6,680 nt of DNA from an uncultured Prevotella sp. (GTDB lineage Bacteria > Bacteroidota > Bacteroidia > Bacteroidales > Bacteroidaceae). The notes beneath the pieces were generated by a model that made no database searches, was not told where the DNA came from, and saw only the letters and a list, made by a program, of their open reading frames with translations. A program made the position numbers and the translations under genes. Positions 1 to 6,451 of this stretch are shown here, piece by piece; position 1 is the stretch's first letter, and every line of letters starts with the position of its first letter. The stretch spans positions 1 through 6,680 of the forward strand of contig CAKQDG010000110.1 in assembly GCA_934219025.1 (NCBI GenBank), in the 5' to 3' direction.

Positions 1-16
1 TGTTTCAAAGCGAGTG

Positions 17-48
17 CAAAGGTACGTGATTTATTTGAAACTACCAAA
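17..48 (-). promoter_or_regulatory. Bacteroidetes-type promoter reading out of the left edge
   Basis: On the minus strand a TTTG (48 to 45) is followed after 20 nt by TACCTTTG (24 to 17). This matches the Bacteroidetes -33 TTTG and -7 TAnnTTTG elements with normal spacing, and it is the most complete promoter in the window. Transcription would start around position 10 and run left, so the gene it serves is outside the window. It begins only about 25 nt past the secG stop, so it probably starts a new unit on the same strand. The gene served cannot be identified from here. Confidence 0.7.
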
Positions 49-58
49 CAAATCACGT
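24..58. repeat. 14-bp inverted repeat over the left-edge promoter
   Basis: Arms 24-37 and 45-58 pair at 13 of 14 positions (the mismatch is 33/49) around a 7-nt loop. Seven T residues (60-66) follow the right arm on the plus strand, so it has the form of an intrinsic terminator for rightward transcription. Read leftward, after secG, it has no T run. The arms cover the -33 element and spacer of the leftward promoter and touch its -7 element. It could be a terminator, an operator for a dimeric regulator, or both. The sequence alone does not decide. Confidence 0.6.
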
Positions 59-74
59 ATTTTTTTGCATTTTT

Positions 75-452
75 TTATTTTGCAGGTGCAGGAGCAGGTT
101 TTGGAGCAGCTTTCTGATCACCCTGCTGTGCAGGAGCAGCCTTCTGTCCGGCTCCGAAACCAGGCAGGTTGTTAGGATTTGTCTGCGGTGCCTCTGTAGC
201 ATTCTCCATCACGCTCTGTGAAGCAGAAGCATCAGGAGCAGTATAAGCGCATACAACGCTGAACACAACCATAGCAATAGCAAGTCCCCATGTAGCCTTC
301 TCAATGAAGTCTGTAGTCTTGCGCACACCCATAATCTGGTTAGAAGAAGAGAAGTTTGATGCCAAACCACCTCCTTTAGATTCCTGAATCAGAACGATGC
401 CGATCATCAGCACGGCAGCCAGGATAATAAGAATTAAGAATAATGTGTACAT
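75..452 (-). CDS. secG: Protein translocase subunit SecG
   Basis: SecG is the small inner-membrane subunit of the SecYEG channel; it aids SecA-driven export of unfolded proteins. The 125-residue product has the family layout: a first membrane helix (about residues 3-22), the conserved cytoplasmic turn QESKGGGL (23-30) leading into a polar loop, and a second helix (about 54-70). The tail after residue 72 is polar. From about 93 it is rich in Ala, Pro, Lys and Gln with PAP-type repeats, making it longer than the short E. coli C-terminus and probably disordered. The ATG lies 9 nt after the stop of the upstream gene, preceded by AGAAGAAA, so the two are almost certainly co-transcribed. It is the last gene of the run. 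The two-helix pattern and glycine turn make the assignment secure. Confidence 0.93.
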   Translation of the reverse strand: MYTLFLILIILAAVLMIGIVLIQESKGGGLASNFSSSNQIMGVRKTTDFIEKATWGLAIAMVVFSVVCAYTAPDASASQSVMENATEAPQTNPNNLPGFGAGQKAAPAQQGDQKAAPKPAPAPAK

Positions 453-461
453 TTTCTTCTG

Positions 462-1220
462 TTATTTGTATTTATTATTTATAATTAATTTCTCCAAGAA
501 ACGTATTTGGTCTGCAAAGTAAACATTTTTTTTTGGATAATTCAAATTTAAACGCTTAATAATTTCCAAAGCCTTTGAATATTGCCCTTGTTTTATGTAA
601 ATCCGCGCCAAAGTTTCAGTAAATACCCCTTCGTCGCCCTCTTTTTCTTCGTTTTTGCTGTCGTCAGCAATTTGTGGCGGACAGTCAGGTGCATCGGCAA
701 GTTCTATTTTTCCCCCGTCGTTGTTAATAAAGTTGTCGATGAGGTCTTGTCCCTTCATCTGCGGTTTTCGTTTTTCCTGTTTTTTTTCTTCCTCGCTTTC
801 GGTTTCGAGCAAATACGACACATAGTCCACTGCGGCATCTGCCGGTGTGGGTTTTCGTTTTTCCGTTCCGCTGTTTTCGTTTTCTTCTTCGGGCAAGGTG
901 TCGAGGAATTGGTCAATAAGCGATATCGTGCGGCTTTCATTTTCAGCCTTGTGATATTTTTTCTGTGTTCCCTCTTCGTTGTTGCGCAGTTTGTAGTGGG
1001 CGGCCTCAACGAGTTTGAACATAACTTTTCGGTCTGTCATGTATATGGCAGCCTTTCTGAGTTCCTCGTCAAACGACGGATTGTGGAGTATATACAGGTT
1101 CTGCAACATCAGCAGTCGAGCTGTCTGGAAATATGGATACAGAGCTACGAGGGAACGCAAGTCATAGAGCGTTTCCTTGTCCATAAGTTCTGGATGTTTT
1201 ATCAATTGTCCTAAATCCAT
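462..1220 (-). CDS. Conserved soluble protein with C-terminal TPR-like segment, function unknown
   Basis: I recognise this as the hypothetical protein often found before secG in Bacteroidetes; no function is known to me. Starting at the ATG at 1220 it has 252 residues. The N-terminal third is helical, with a PYFQTARLLMLQNLY motif near residues 29-43. The middle (about 90-200) is acidic and lysine-rich, looks disordered, and contains two EKRKP copies. The last 50 residues include LARIYIKQGQYSKALEII, a helix-turn-helix pair with TPR character, then a conserved-looking NYPKKN-YFADQIRFLEKLI end. No signal peptide or membrane helix is visible, so it is probably cytoplasmic. An in-frame TTG at 1229 would add three residues (MQK); I prefer ATG, which leaves a 21-nt gap after lptE. 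Its place between lptE and secG suggests, but does not show, an envelope-related role. Confidence 0.82.
   Translation of the reverse strand: MDLGQLIKHPELMDKETLYDLRSLVALYPYFQTARLLMLQNLYILHNPSFDEELRKAAIYMTDRKVMFKLVEAAHYKLRNNEEGTQKKYHKAENESRTISLIDQFLDTLPEEENENSGTEKRKPTPADAAVDYVSYLLETESEEEKKQEKRKPQMKGQDLIDNFINNDGGKIELADAPDCPPQIADDSKNEEKEGDEGVFTETLARIYIKQGQYSKALEIIKRLNLNYPKKNVYFADQIRFLEKLIINNKYK
763..864. repeat. 15-bp direct repeat inside the TPR-like gene
   Basis: The same 15 bases (GGTTTTCGTTTTTCC) occur at 763-777 and 850-864, 87 bp apart. Because 87 is 29 codons, both copies are read in the same frame on the minus strand and each encodes EKRKP in the disordered middle of the protein. Recombination between them would remove 29 residues without a frameshift. 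Confidence 0.7.
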
Positions 1221-1241
1221 TTTCTGCAAGATGTTTCAGTG

Positions 1242-1787
1242 TTACCAATTTGCCACGGTGGCATTGAATATCTGGTCGGTGATGTCTTTCACCATTTGTG
1301 TAACGCATTCCTCCTGTACGGAATTGAGCGACTGCCGGCTGTCGTATGTTGTGGTGGCAGTGAACTGTCGTTCAAAGTCTTCGCTGTGATTTACATTGTT
1401 GGTGAATCTCACGTTCACCGTCATAGAGAGTTCCACCTGAGCCGACTCACCCTGTGCGGTAACGGCCTTGTTGCGTTGAGAGTATTGAGTAATTTCTCCT
1501 TCCACTTTCAGGTCGCCGTTTCTTTTCACCTGGCTCAACCTTGTATGGTTGGCAAATACATCTTTCAGCTGGTTGTTGAAGATACTTGCCATCGGTCCCC
1601 ACACATAGCTGGAGCGTATAGGGAAGTCTGCAATCTGTATTGTTTTTGTCTTGGTGTAGTCTATGCTTGCGCCGTTGAATTTATACGACACGCTGCATGC
1701 CGACAATATAGCGAGCAGAATCAGCACGATGCCGTTTCCTATACCTTTATTATATATATATGCTATCAGTTTTCCGTTTAGGTTCAT
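1242..1787 (-). CDS. lptE: LPS-assembly lipoprotein LptE
   Basis: LptE is the outer-membrane lipoprotein that plugs the LptD barrel and takes part in placing LPS on the cell surface. This 181-residue protein has a lipoprotein signal: a polar N-region (1-19), a hydrophobic stretch IVLILLAIL (20-28), and the lipobox LSAC with the lipidated Cys at 31. The mature part begins CSVSYKFNGASIDY, the Tyr/Phe/Gly/Ser-Ile pattern of Bacteroidetes LptE, and ends in a long helix (about 153-178). Its length fits the family. The N-region is longer than usual, but no later ATG precedes the hydrophobic stretch, so the ATG at 1787 stands. It follows the activator gene by 34 nt and precedes the TPR-like gene by 21 nt. 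A matching lptD is not in the window, as expected, since lptD usually lies elsewhere. Confidence 0.87.
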   Translation of the reverse strand: MNLNGKLIAYIYNKGIGNGIVLILLAILSACSVSYKFNGASIDYTKTKTIQIADFPIRSSYVWGPMASIFNNQLKDVFANHTRLSQVKRNGDLKVEGEITQYSQRNKAVTAQGESAQVELSMTVNVRFTNNVNHSEDFERQFTATTTYDSRQSLNSVQEECVTQMVKDITDQIFNATVANW

Positions 1788-1821
1788 TTTCTACATTCCG
1801 TTTTTCGTTCCAGCACAGAAG

Positions 1822-3084
1822 CTATTTGTCGAGTCCATACTGTTTTATTTTTCTGTACAGTGTACGGTCGGAGATTCCGAGTTCCTGTGCTGCTTTCTTT
1901 CTGTTTCCGCCATTTTTCTCGAGGGCTTTTTCGAGCAGATGCCTGTTTATATTTTCGAGATTCAATGTTTCCGGTTCGGATATTTCCTCTGCCACAGCGT
2001 CCTGCACGGCAGGTTCCACTCTCTCTATGCGTTCCACTCTGTTGGCTATTTCTGCCTGTTGCGGTATTACGGCAGGAATATTGCGGTGTGGAGAACTTTC
2101 GAGTTGCTTCATTTCTCCTTTTCCCCTTGCCTCGTCGAGTTGTTTGCACAAGTCGTCCACCTCGCGGCGCAGATCTCTCACGTTGCCGCGTAGCTCGTAG
2201 AGAATTTTATACAGCAGGTCTCTTTCGCTTTCATACGAGTGCTGGCTTGACGAGCCGGCATTGCCTCCTATTGCCACGAGTTGTGTTGTTTCCGTGTCTT
2301 GCGGTATAAACTGCAGGAGCATGTTACCGGTTATCTCCCTTTCGCGCGACAGGATTGAGATCTGTTCTGTTATATTTTTCAGTTGTCTCACGTTTCCTGG
2401 CCATTTGTATTTCAGCATCAGCTGCTTTGCGTCGTCGCTGAGCGTGATTTTCGGCAGATTGTATTTTTCTGCCATCTGCATGGCAAAGAGTCGGAAGAGC
2501 AGGAGTATGTCGTTTCCCCTTTCGCGCAGCGGCGGCATTTGCACCGGTATTGTGTTGAGCCTGTAATACAGGTCTTCGCGGAATCTGCCTTCGCTCACGG
2601 CTTTTCGCATATTCACGTTTGTGGCAGCCACGATGCGCACGTCGGTCTTCATTATTTTCTGTCCGCCCACGCGGATGTATTCTCCGGTTTCGAGCACTCG
2701 TAGCAGTCTTGCCTGGGTTGCCAACGGGAGTTCGCCCACTTCATCAAGGAAGATTGTTCCTTTGTTTGCCACTCCGAAATATCCTTCGCTTTCGCCCACG
2801 GCACCGGTGAAGGCTCCTTTTTCGTGTCCGAAGAGTTCACTGTCGATTGTACCTTCTGGAATGGAGCCACAGTTTATGGCAAAATATTTTTCGCGTTTTC
2901 TGGGTGAGTTGTCGTGTATTATTCGTGGGATTATCTCTTTTCCCACTCCGCTTTCTCCGATTATAAGTACAGACAAATCGGTGGGCGCCACCTGAAGGGC
3001 CACGTCCAGCGCACGGTTCAACGCATCGCAGTTTCCCACCACGTTATACCGTTGTTTTATTTTCTGAAGATCTGATGTATTCAT
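1822..3084 (-). CDS. Sigma-54-dependent transcriptional activator without receiver domain (PspF-like)
   Basis: This 420-residue enhancer-binding protein would use ATP to open promoters held closed by RNA polymerase with sigma-54. The AAA+ domain starts almost at the N-terminus and is complete: Walker A GESGVGKE (43-50), GAFTGA sigma-54-contact loop (90-95), Walker B GTIFLDE (109-115), arginine-finger region FREDLYYRLN (168-177) and sensor II WPGNVRQL (228-235). Residues 284-320 look like a coiled coil, 326-375 is a polar acidic linker, and 381-420 is a Fis-type helix-turn-helix (AAQELGISDRTLYRKIK). No receiver, GAF or PAS domain is present, so it is not a two-component response regulator although similar proteins are often named so. 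Control probably comes from a partner protein or from its own amount. The ATG at 3084 is the only plausible start; the next Met is residue 145. Its targets cannot be read from this window. Confidence 0.93.
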   Translation of the reverse strand: MNTSDLQKIKQRYNVVGNCDALNRALDVALQVAPTDLSVLIIGESGVGKEIIPRIIHDNSPRKREKYFAINCGSIPEGTIDSELFGHEKGAFTGAVGESEGYFGVANKGTIFLDEVGELPLATQARLLRVLETGEYIRVGGQKIMKTDVRIVAATNVNMRKAVSEGRFREDLYYRLNTIPVQMPPLRERGNDILLLFRLFAMQMAEKYNLPKITLSDDAKQLMLKYKWPGNVRQLKNITEQISILSREREITGNMLLQFIPQDTETTQLVAIGGNAGSSSQHSYESERDLLYKILYELRGNVRDLRREVDDLCKQLDEARGKGEMKQLESSPHRNIPAVIPQQAEIANRVERIERVEPAVQDAVAEEISEPETLNLENINRHLLEKALEKNGGNRKKAAQELGISDRTLYRKIKQYGLDK

Positions 3085-3094
3085 TTAATCGAGA

Positions 3095-3102
3095 CAAAAT
3101 TA
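3095..3102 (-). promoter_or_regulatory. Possible internal promoter for the activator-lptE-secG unit
   Basis: TAATTTTG on the minus strand fits the Bacteroidetes -7 element TAnnTTTG. No TTTG is seen 19-21 nt upstream, so the -33 part is weak. The element ends 10 nt before the activator ATG, so its transcript would have almost no leader. It sits in the 67-nt gap after the membrane-protein gene, the largest gap in the run without repeats. Confidence 0.45.
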
Positions 3103-3151
3103 CACAAATTAATCCACTCTCGGGCTATTCTTCCTTTATTTTTTATTATTA

Positions 3152-4180
3152 TTAGGAGTTGGGCTGCCGGTTTATCTCCGCGTTGTTCTTGCGTTCCACC
3201 TTGATGAGGAGCAATCCGAGTGCGGTCCAGATCAGTTCTCTGATTCTCACTATTAGCGCCACGAATATTCCGCTGCTTGCAGTGAGCGCCAGTCCTGACG
3301 CTGCCATCATGAAGCCCCCTTCCCTACCTCCGAGTTGGAGTGGTATGAAGAAGAGCAGATTGGCGAAGAGCGAGGTGAATGCAAGGATTACCACACAGGA
3401 TACGTAGTTCACGTCGGGGCTGAGCACGAACAGCACGAACATCACTTCGAAGCTTGACAGGAAGCGGCATGCCAGTTCGAGCAATACTGCCGCAGCGAAT
3501 GTCAAGGGGTTTTGGCTGTGCAGGGCGGCAATCTGCCGGTCTACGGTTTCGAGTTGTTCTCTGTTGTCGTCAATCATGCGCCTTGCCCATTTTCCCACCC
3601 ACGGCAGATGGCTCAGCCATTTGGCGAGCCTCACGGCAAGTCCTTTTTTGTAACCTTTCATAAAGAACCACAGCCCGAGTATGCAGAATGCCACTGTAAG
3701 TATCAGGATAATCATTATCGTTGTGTCTGGAGCTACGGGACAAACCGCGAGAAACAGGATTGCCGAGAGGAGCCAGAACCAGAAATGACTGAATATGTGG
3801 GTCATCACATACAGGATTACGGAGGATGAAGCCCGTTCGGTTCCTATTTTGGGCGCGAGTTCCATTATACGGTATGCCTCGCCTCCCATCAGTCCGCCCG
3901 GTGTGGCATAGTTCAGTGCGAAGCCAGACACGGTTACTTTGTACAGCCACCAGAAGCCGAATTCTTTTTTTGCTCCCGGCTGTCGTCCCTGGCGTATTAT
4001 CAGATACCACGATGCCGTATTCAGGATATAGAGTGCTGCCCACAGTGCCACTACAGCGAAGAACCAGTAGCCGGCTCTTTGCAGTCCATGCCACACTTCC
4101 TTGAAATCGAGCTGCGTCACCATTATTGCCAGCACTACCAGTCCGAAGAGGAAGAATCCGTTTTGGTATTTTTTGCTCAT
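3152..4180 (-). CDS. UPF0104 / flippase-like multi-pass membrane protein (LPG_synthase_TM family)
   Basis: This 342-residue integral membrane protein belongs to the family related to the membrane half of lysyl-phosphatidylglycerol synthase (MprF). It has about seven or eight hydrophobic segments, including 9-24, 39-62, 121-146, 153-174 and several between about 217 and 325. Family signatures are LNYATPGGLMGGEAYRI (89-105) and IPLQLGGREGGF (279-290). The soluble lysyl-transferase domain of MprF is absent, so it should not be called a lysyl-PG synthase. Relatives are linked to lipid or glycolipid movement across membranes, but the substrate here is unknown. The ATG at 4180 lies 6 nt after the pdxA stop, so translation is probably coupled, though no functional link to vitamin B6 is evident. 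The gene ends with four consecutive in-frame TAA codons (3143-3154), an unusually firm stop. Confidence 0.85.
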   Translation of the reverse strand: MSKKYQNGFFLFGLVVLAIMVTQLDFKEVWHGLQRAGYWFFAVVALWAALYILNTASWYLIIRQGRQPGAKKEFGFWWLYKVTVSGFALNYATPGGLMGGEAYRIMELAPKIGTERASSSVILYVMTHIFSHFWFWLLSAILFLAVCPVAPDTTIMIILILTVAFCILGLWFFMKGYKKGLAVRLAKWLSHLPWVGKWARRMIDDNREQLETVDRQIAALHSQNPLTFAAAVLLELACRFLSSFEVMFVLFVLSPDVNYVSCVVILAFTSLFANLLFFIPLQLGGREGGFMMAASGLALTASSGIFVALIVRIRELIWTALGLLLIKVERKNNAEINRQPNS

Positions 4181-4186
4181 CTGGCT

Positions 4187-5305
4187 TTATCCTTCCTGCT
4201 GCTCTGTTGGCTTTTGTTTCTTAGGCACGGCAAATCTTACTTTTTCGCTGTCGTCGCGGCGCTCGTGATAGAGTTTCTTTAGCGGGTTCTGCAATGGTTC
4301 GTCGAAGTTTGCCCTGTTGCGGAAGATGTCGATAGCCTTATATACAGCCATTCTGAATGATGTTTCGTCGGCAATGCCCTTCCCGGCGATGTCGTATGCC
4401 GTGCCGTGGTCTGGCGATGTGCGCACGATTGGCAGTCCGGCGGTGATGTTCACGCCTTCGGTGCCCACGATGGTCTTGAACGGGGCGAGTCCCTGATCGT
4501 GATACATGGCAAGCACGCCGTCGAATGCGGTGTATGCTCCGCTACCGAAGAATCCGTCGGCGGCGAATGGTCCGAATGCTTTCACGCCGTTTGCTTCAAG
4601 TTCTTCGAGAGCCGGTTTTATCACGGTGTCTTCTTCCGAGCCTATCACTCCGCCGTCGCCGGCATGCGGGTTGAGTGCGAGTATGGCGATGCGCGGTGCC
4701 GACACGTTGAAGTCGCGGCGCAGTGCATTGTTGAATATCGTGCATTTTTCAACTATTGCTTCTTTTGTTACGGCTGCGGCAACTTCTGATATTGGCAGGT
4801 GTGTGGTTACGAGGGCCACGCGCAGGGATTCTCCGGCAAGGATCATGAGTGCCTTGTTGCCGTCGCCCACTTTTTCTTGTATGTATTCCGTGTGTCCGCA
4901 GAAGTGGAAATTGTCGCCCTGTATGTCGTTTTTGTTTATCGGTGCAGTTACGAGCACGTCGTATCCTCCGGTTTTGAAGTCGGCCATAGCCCTGTCGAGG
5001 GCTTTCAGAGCGGCAGTGCCGGCTTCTTTTGTGGGCTGTCCCATTTCCACTTTCACGTCTTCGTCGAATGTGGTGAGCAGGTTCACTTTTCCGTCCACGG
5101 CATCTTCCACATTGTTTATTATCGTGAAGTTTGCCTGTATTCCGAGAGCGTTTCTGTGGTATGCAGCCACTTTCGGCGAACCGTATATTATGGGTGTGCA
5201 CAGTTCAAGCATTGCCGGCTCGGCGAATGTCTTGAATATCACTTCGTAACCTATTCCGTTTGTGTCGCCGTGTGTTATGGCAACTCTTATCTTTCTGTTT
5301 TCCAT
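4187..5305 (-). CDS. pdxA: 4-hydroxythreonine-4-phosphate dehydrogenase PdxA
   Basis: PdxA oxidises 4-phosphohydroxy-L-threonine with NAD(P)+ to a product that PdxJ joins with deoxyxylulose phosphate, giving pyridoxine 5'-phosphate. The 372-residue sequence shows the N-terminal HGDTNGIGYE (12-21), CGHTEYIQ (136-143), and the three metal-binding His residues in TTHLP (H169), NPHAG (H214) and YHDQG (H269). Each is three positions beyond its E. coli counterpart (166, 211, 266). K277, N286 and R295 also match expected substrate contacts. It is longer than the roughly 330-residue E. coli enzyme, partly through a charged C-terminal tail (about 345-372), a common trait in Bacteroidetes. The related four-carbon sugar-acid phosphate dehydrogenases (PdxA2/DenD type) are an alternative, but no sugar-acid catabolic gene is nearby. 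The 91-nt gap to rlmN has no clear promoter or terminator, so it is probably read from the rlmN promoter. Confidence 0.9.
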   Translation of the reverse strand: MENRKIRVAITHGDTNGIGYEVIFKTFAEPAMLELCTPIIYGSPKVAAYHRNALGIQANFTIINNVEDAVDGKVNLLTTFDEDVKVEMGQPTKEAGTAALKALDRAMADFKTGGYDVLVTAPINKNDIQGDNFHFCGHTEYIQEKVGDGNKALMILAGESLRVALVTTHLPISEVAAAVTKEAIVEKCTIFNNALRRDFNVSAPRIAILALNPHAGDGGVIGSEEDTVIKPALEELEANGVKAFGPFAADGFFGSGAYTAFDGVLAMYHDQGLAPFKTIVGTEGVNITAGLPIVRTSPDHGTAYDIAGKGIADETSFRMAVYKAIDIFRNRANFDEPLQNPLKKLYHERRDDSEKVRFAVPKKQKPTEQQEG

Positions 5306-5334
5306 TGTTTTGTTGTTTCTTTATTTTGTTGGGA

Positions 5335-5370
5335 TGGGAGTTATGGGAGAACTGGGAGTAATGGGAGAAC
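5335..5370. repeat. Tandem repeat, two 18-bp units (four 9-bp subunits)
   Basis: Four tandem copies of TGGGAGnnn alternate as TTA, AAC, TAA, AAC, forming two 18-bp units (5335-5352 and 5353-5370) that differ at one base. They lie between rlmN and pdxA, 30 nt upstream of the pdxA ATG and 11 nt from the heptanucleotide repeat. No coding or promoter function is visible. The pattern looks like slippage-derived or dispersed short-repeat DNA. Confidence 0.8.
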
Positions 5371-5381
5371 TATAGCATACT

Positions 5382-5416
5382 CTCATTCCTCATTCCTCAT
5401 TCCTCATTCCTCATTC
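5382..5416. repeat. Heptanucleotide tandem repeat, five perfect CTCATTC copies
   Basis: Five uninterrupted copies of CTCATTC (GAATGAG on the coding strand) run across the end of rlmN. The first copies in the coding direction encode the last residues (RMRNEE), and the TGA stop lies in the third copy; two further copies follow the stop. As seven is not a multiple of three, successive copies fall in different frames and one of them always supplies a TGA while at least three copies remain. Confidence 0.9.
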
Positions 5417-6431
5417 TCTTAGTGCTCAGCAGTCCGCATGCGGCCCAGATGTCTTGTCCGCGGCTGGCGCGTATTGTGGTGAACACTCCGTGTTTCGTGA
5501 GGTAATCGCGAAAAGTTTCCATTTTCTCGTCAGGGGCGCCGTGCAGGTCCACGTTTGGTATTTGGTGAAACCTTATCAGGTTTACGCGGCAGTCGAGTCC
5601 CTCCACGAGGCGCACTATCTCGCGTGCATGCATCATCGAGTCGTTAACTCCGCCAAACATGATATATTCGAACGAGAGGCGGCGCTGATGGGTGAAGTCA
5701 TACTGGTGCATTAGTGCCACAACGTCTTTTATCGACATTCCCTTTTCTGCCGGCATGAGCATGGCGCGCTGTTCGGGTATTGGCGAGTGCATGCTGATTG
5801 CCACGTGGCAGTCGCTCTCGTCGAGGAAGCGCTTGAGTTTGTTTTTCACTCCCACGCTGCTCACTGTGATTCGCTTGGGGCTCCACGCAAAGCCGTAGTC
5901 GGCTGTCATTATCTGTGTAACCTTCAGCACATTGTCGAGGTTGTCCATCGGTTCGCCCTGTCCCATAAACACTATATTGGTGAGTTTTTCCCTTTCGGGC
6001 AGCGTGTATATCTGGTTCAGGATGTCTGCCGCCGTGAGGTTTCCCTCGAAACCCTGCTTTCCGGTTTGGCAGAACAGGCAGTTCATCTTGCAGCCCACCT
6101 GCGAGGACACGCAAAGCGTGGCGCGGTCGCCGTCGGGGATATAAACGGTTTCTACAAATTTTCCGCTTGCCGTCGGGAAGAGGTATTTTATTGTTCCGTC
6201 TACCGACTTCTGACAGTCTATCGGCTCCATGCATCCCACGGTGTAGGCTTCTTTCAGCCTTTCCCTGTTGTTTTTCGAGATGTTTGTCATCTCGTCGATG
6301 TCTTTCACCCCTTTATCGTAGAGCCATTTTGCCATCTGGCCGCCGGTGAATGCGGGCATTCCGAGTTGTCTTGCCGTGTCTTTCAGTTCGGCAAGCGTCT
6401 GTCCCATCAAAGGTATTTTGTTTTCCGCCAT
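5397..6431 (-). CDS. rlmN: Dual-specificity RNA methyltransferase RlmN
   Basis: RlmN is a radical-SAM enzyme that methylates carbon 2 of A2503 in 23S rRNA, and of A37 in some tRNAs, using a protein-bound methyl group. The 344-residue protein has an N-terminal RNA-recognition region (about 1-95) and a radical-SAM barrel. The iron-sulphur cluster cysteines are C114, C118 and C121 (CKMNCLFC), the GQGEPMDN SAM motif is at 157-164, and the methyl-carrying Cys is C332 in DIWAACG. C107 in TLCVSSQVGC matches E. coli C118, and all N-terminal-half cysteines keep a constant offset of 11. SMHSPIPEQRAMLMP (213-227) is the Bacteroidetes version of the family loop. The last six residues (RMRNEE) come from the heptanucleotide repeat and are probably not conserved. 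It is the first gene of the run and has its own promoter region upstream; the ATG at 6431 is preceded by an A-rich stretch. Confidence 0.95.
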   Translation of the reverse strand: MAENKIPLMGQTLAELKDTARQLGMPAFTGGQMAKWLYDKGVKDIDEMTNISKNNRERLKEAYTVGCMEPIDCQKSVDGTIKYLFPTASGKFVETVYIPDGDRATLCVSSQVGCKMNCLFCQTGKQGFEGNLTAADILNQIYTLPEREKLTNIVFMGQGEPMDNLDNVLKVTQIMTADYGFAWSPKRITVSSVGVKNKLKRFLDESDCHVAISMHSPIPEQRAMLMPAEKGMSIKDVVALMHQYDFTHQRRLSFEYIMFGGVNDSMMHAREIVRLVEGLDCRVNLIRFHQIPNVDLHGAPDEKMETFRDYLTKHGVFTTIRASRGQDIWAACGLLSTKRMRNEE

Positions 6432-6451
6432 TGTTTGTCAATTCTTTTTAT

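Noticed and set aside
582..1214. Plus-strand open frame rich in Phe and Val (210 codons) that looks membrane-like
   Set aside because: Its hydrophobicity comes from the complement of Lys/Glu-rich codons in the TPR-like gene; no signal or family pattern.
1221..1229. TTG start extending the TPR-like protein by MQK
   Set aside because: An ATG follows three codons later with a better gap to lptE; TTG starts are rare and nothing in the three residues supports it.
1750..1762. TA-dinucleotide run as a regulatory or recombination site
   Set aside because: It lies in the N-terminal codons of lptE (AYIYN) and is explained by coding sequence.
1822..3084. Naming the activator a two-component response regulator (AtoC/ZraR type)
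   Set aside because: No receiver domain is present; the AAA+ domain begins near residue 15.
3152..4180. Lysyl-phosphatidylglycerol synthase (MprF)
   Set aside because: Only the membrane part is present and the C-terminal transferase domain is missing.
4506..5249. Long plus-strand open frame (247 codons) opposite pdxA
   Set aside because: pdxA on the other strand has all catalytic motifs, and the plus-strand translation resembles no family; it is an antisense shadow.
5335..5416. CRISPR array
   Set aside because: The units are 7 and 9/18 bp in direct tandem with no spacers.
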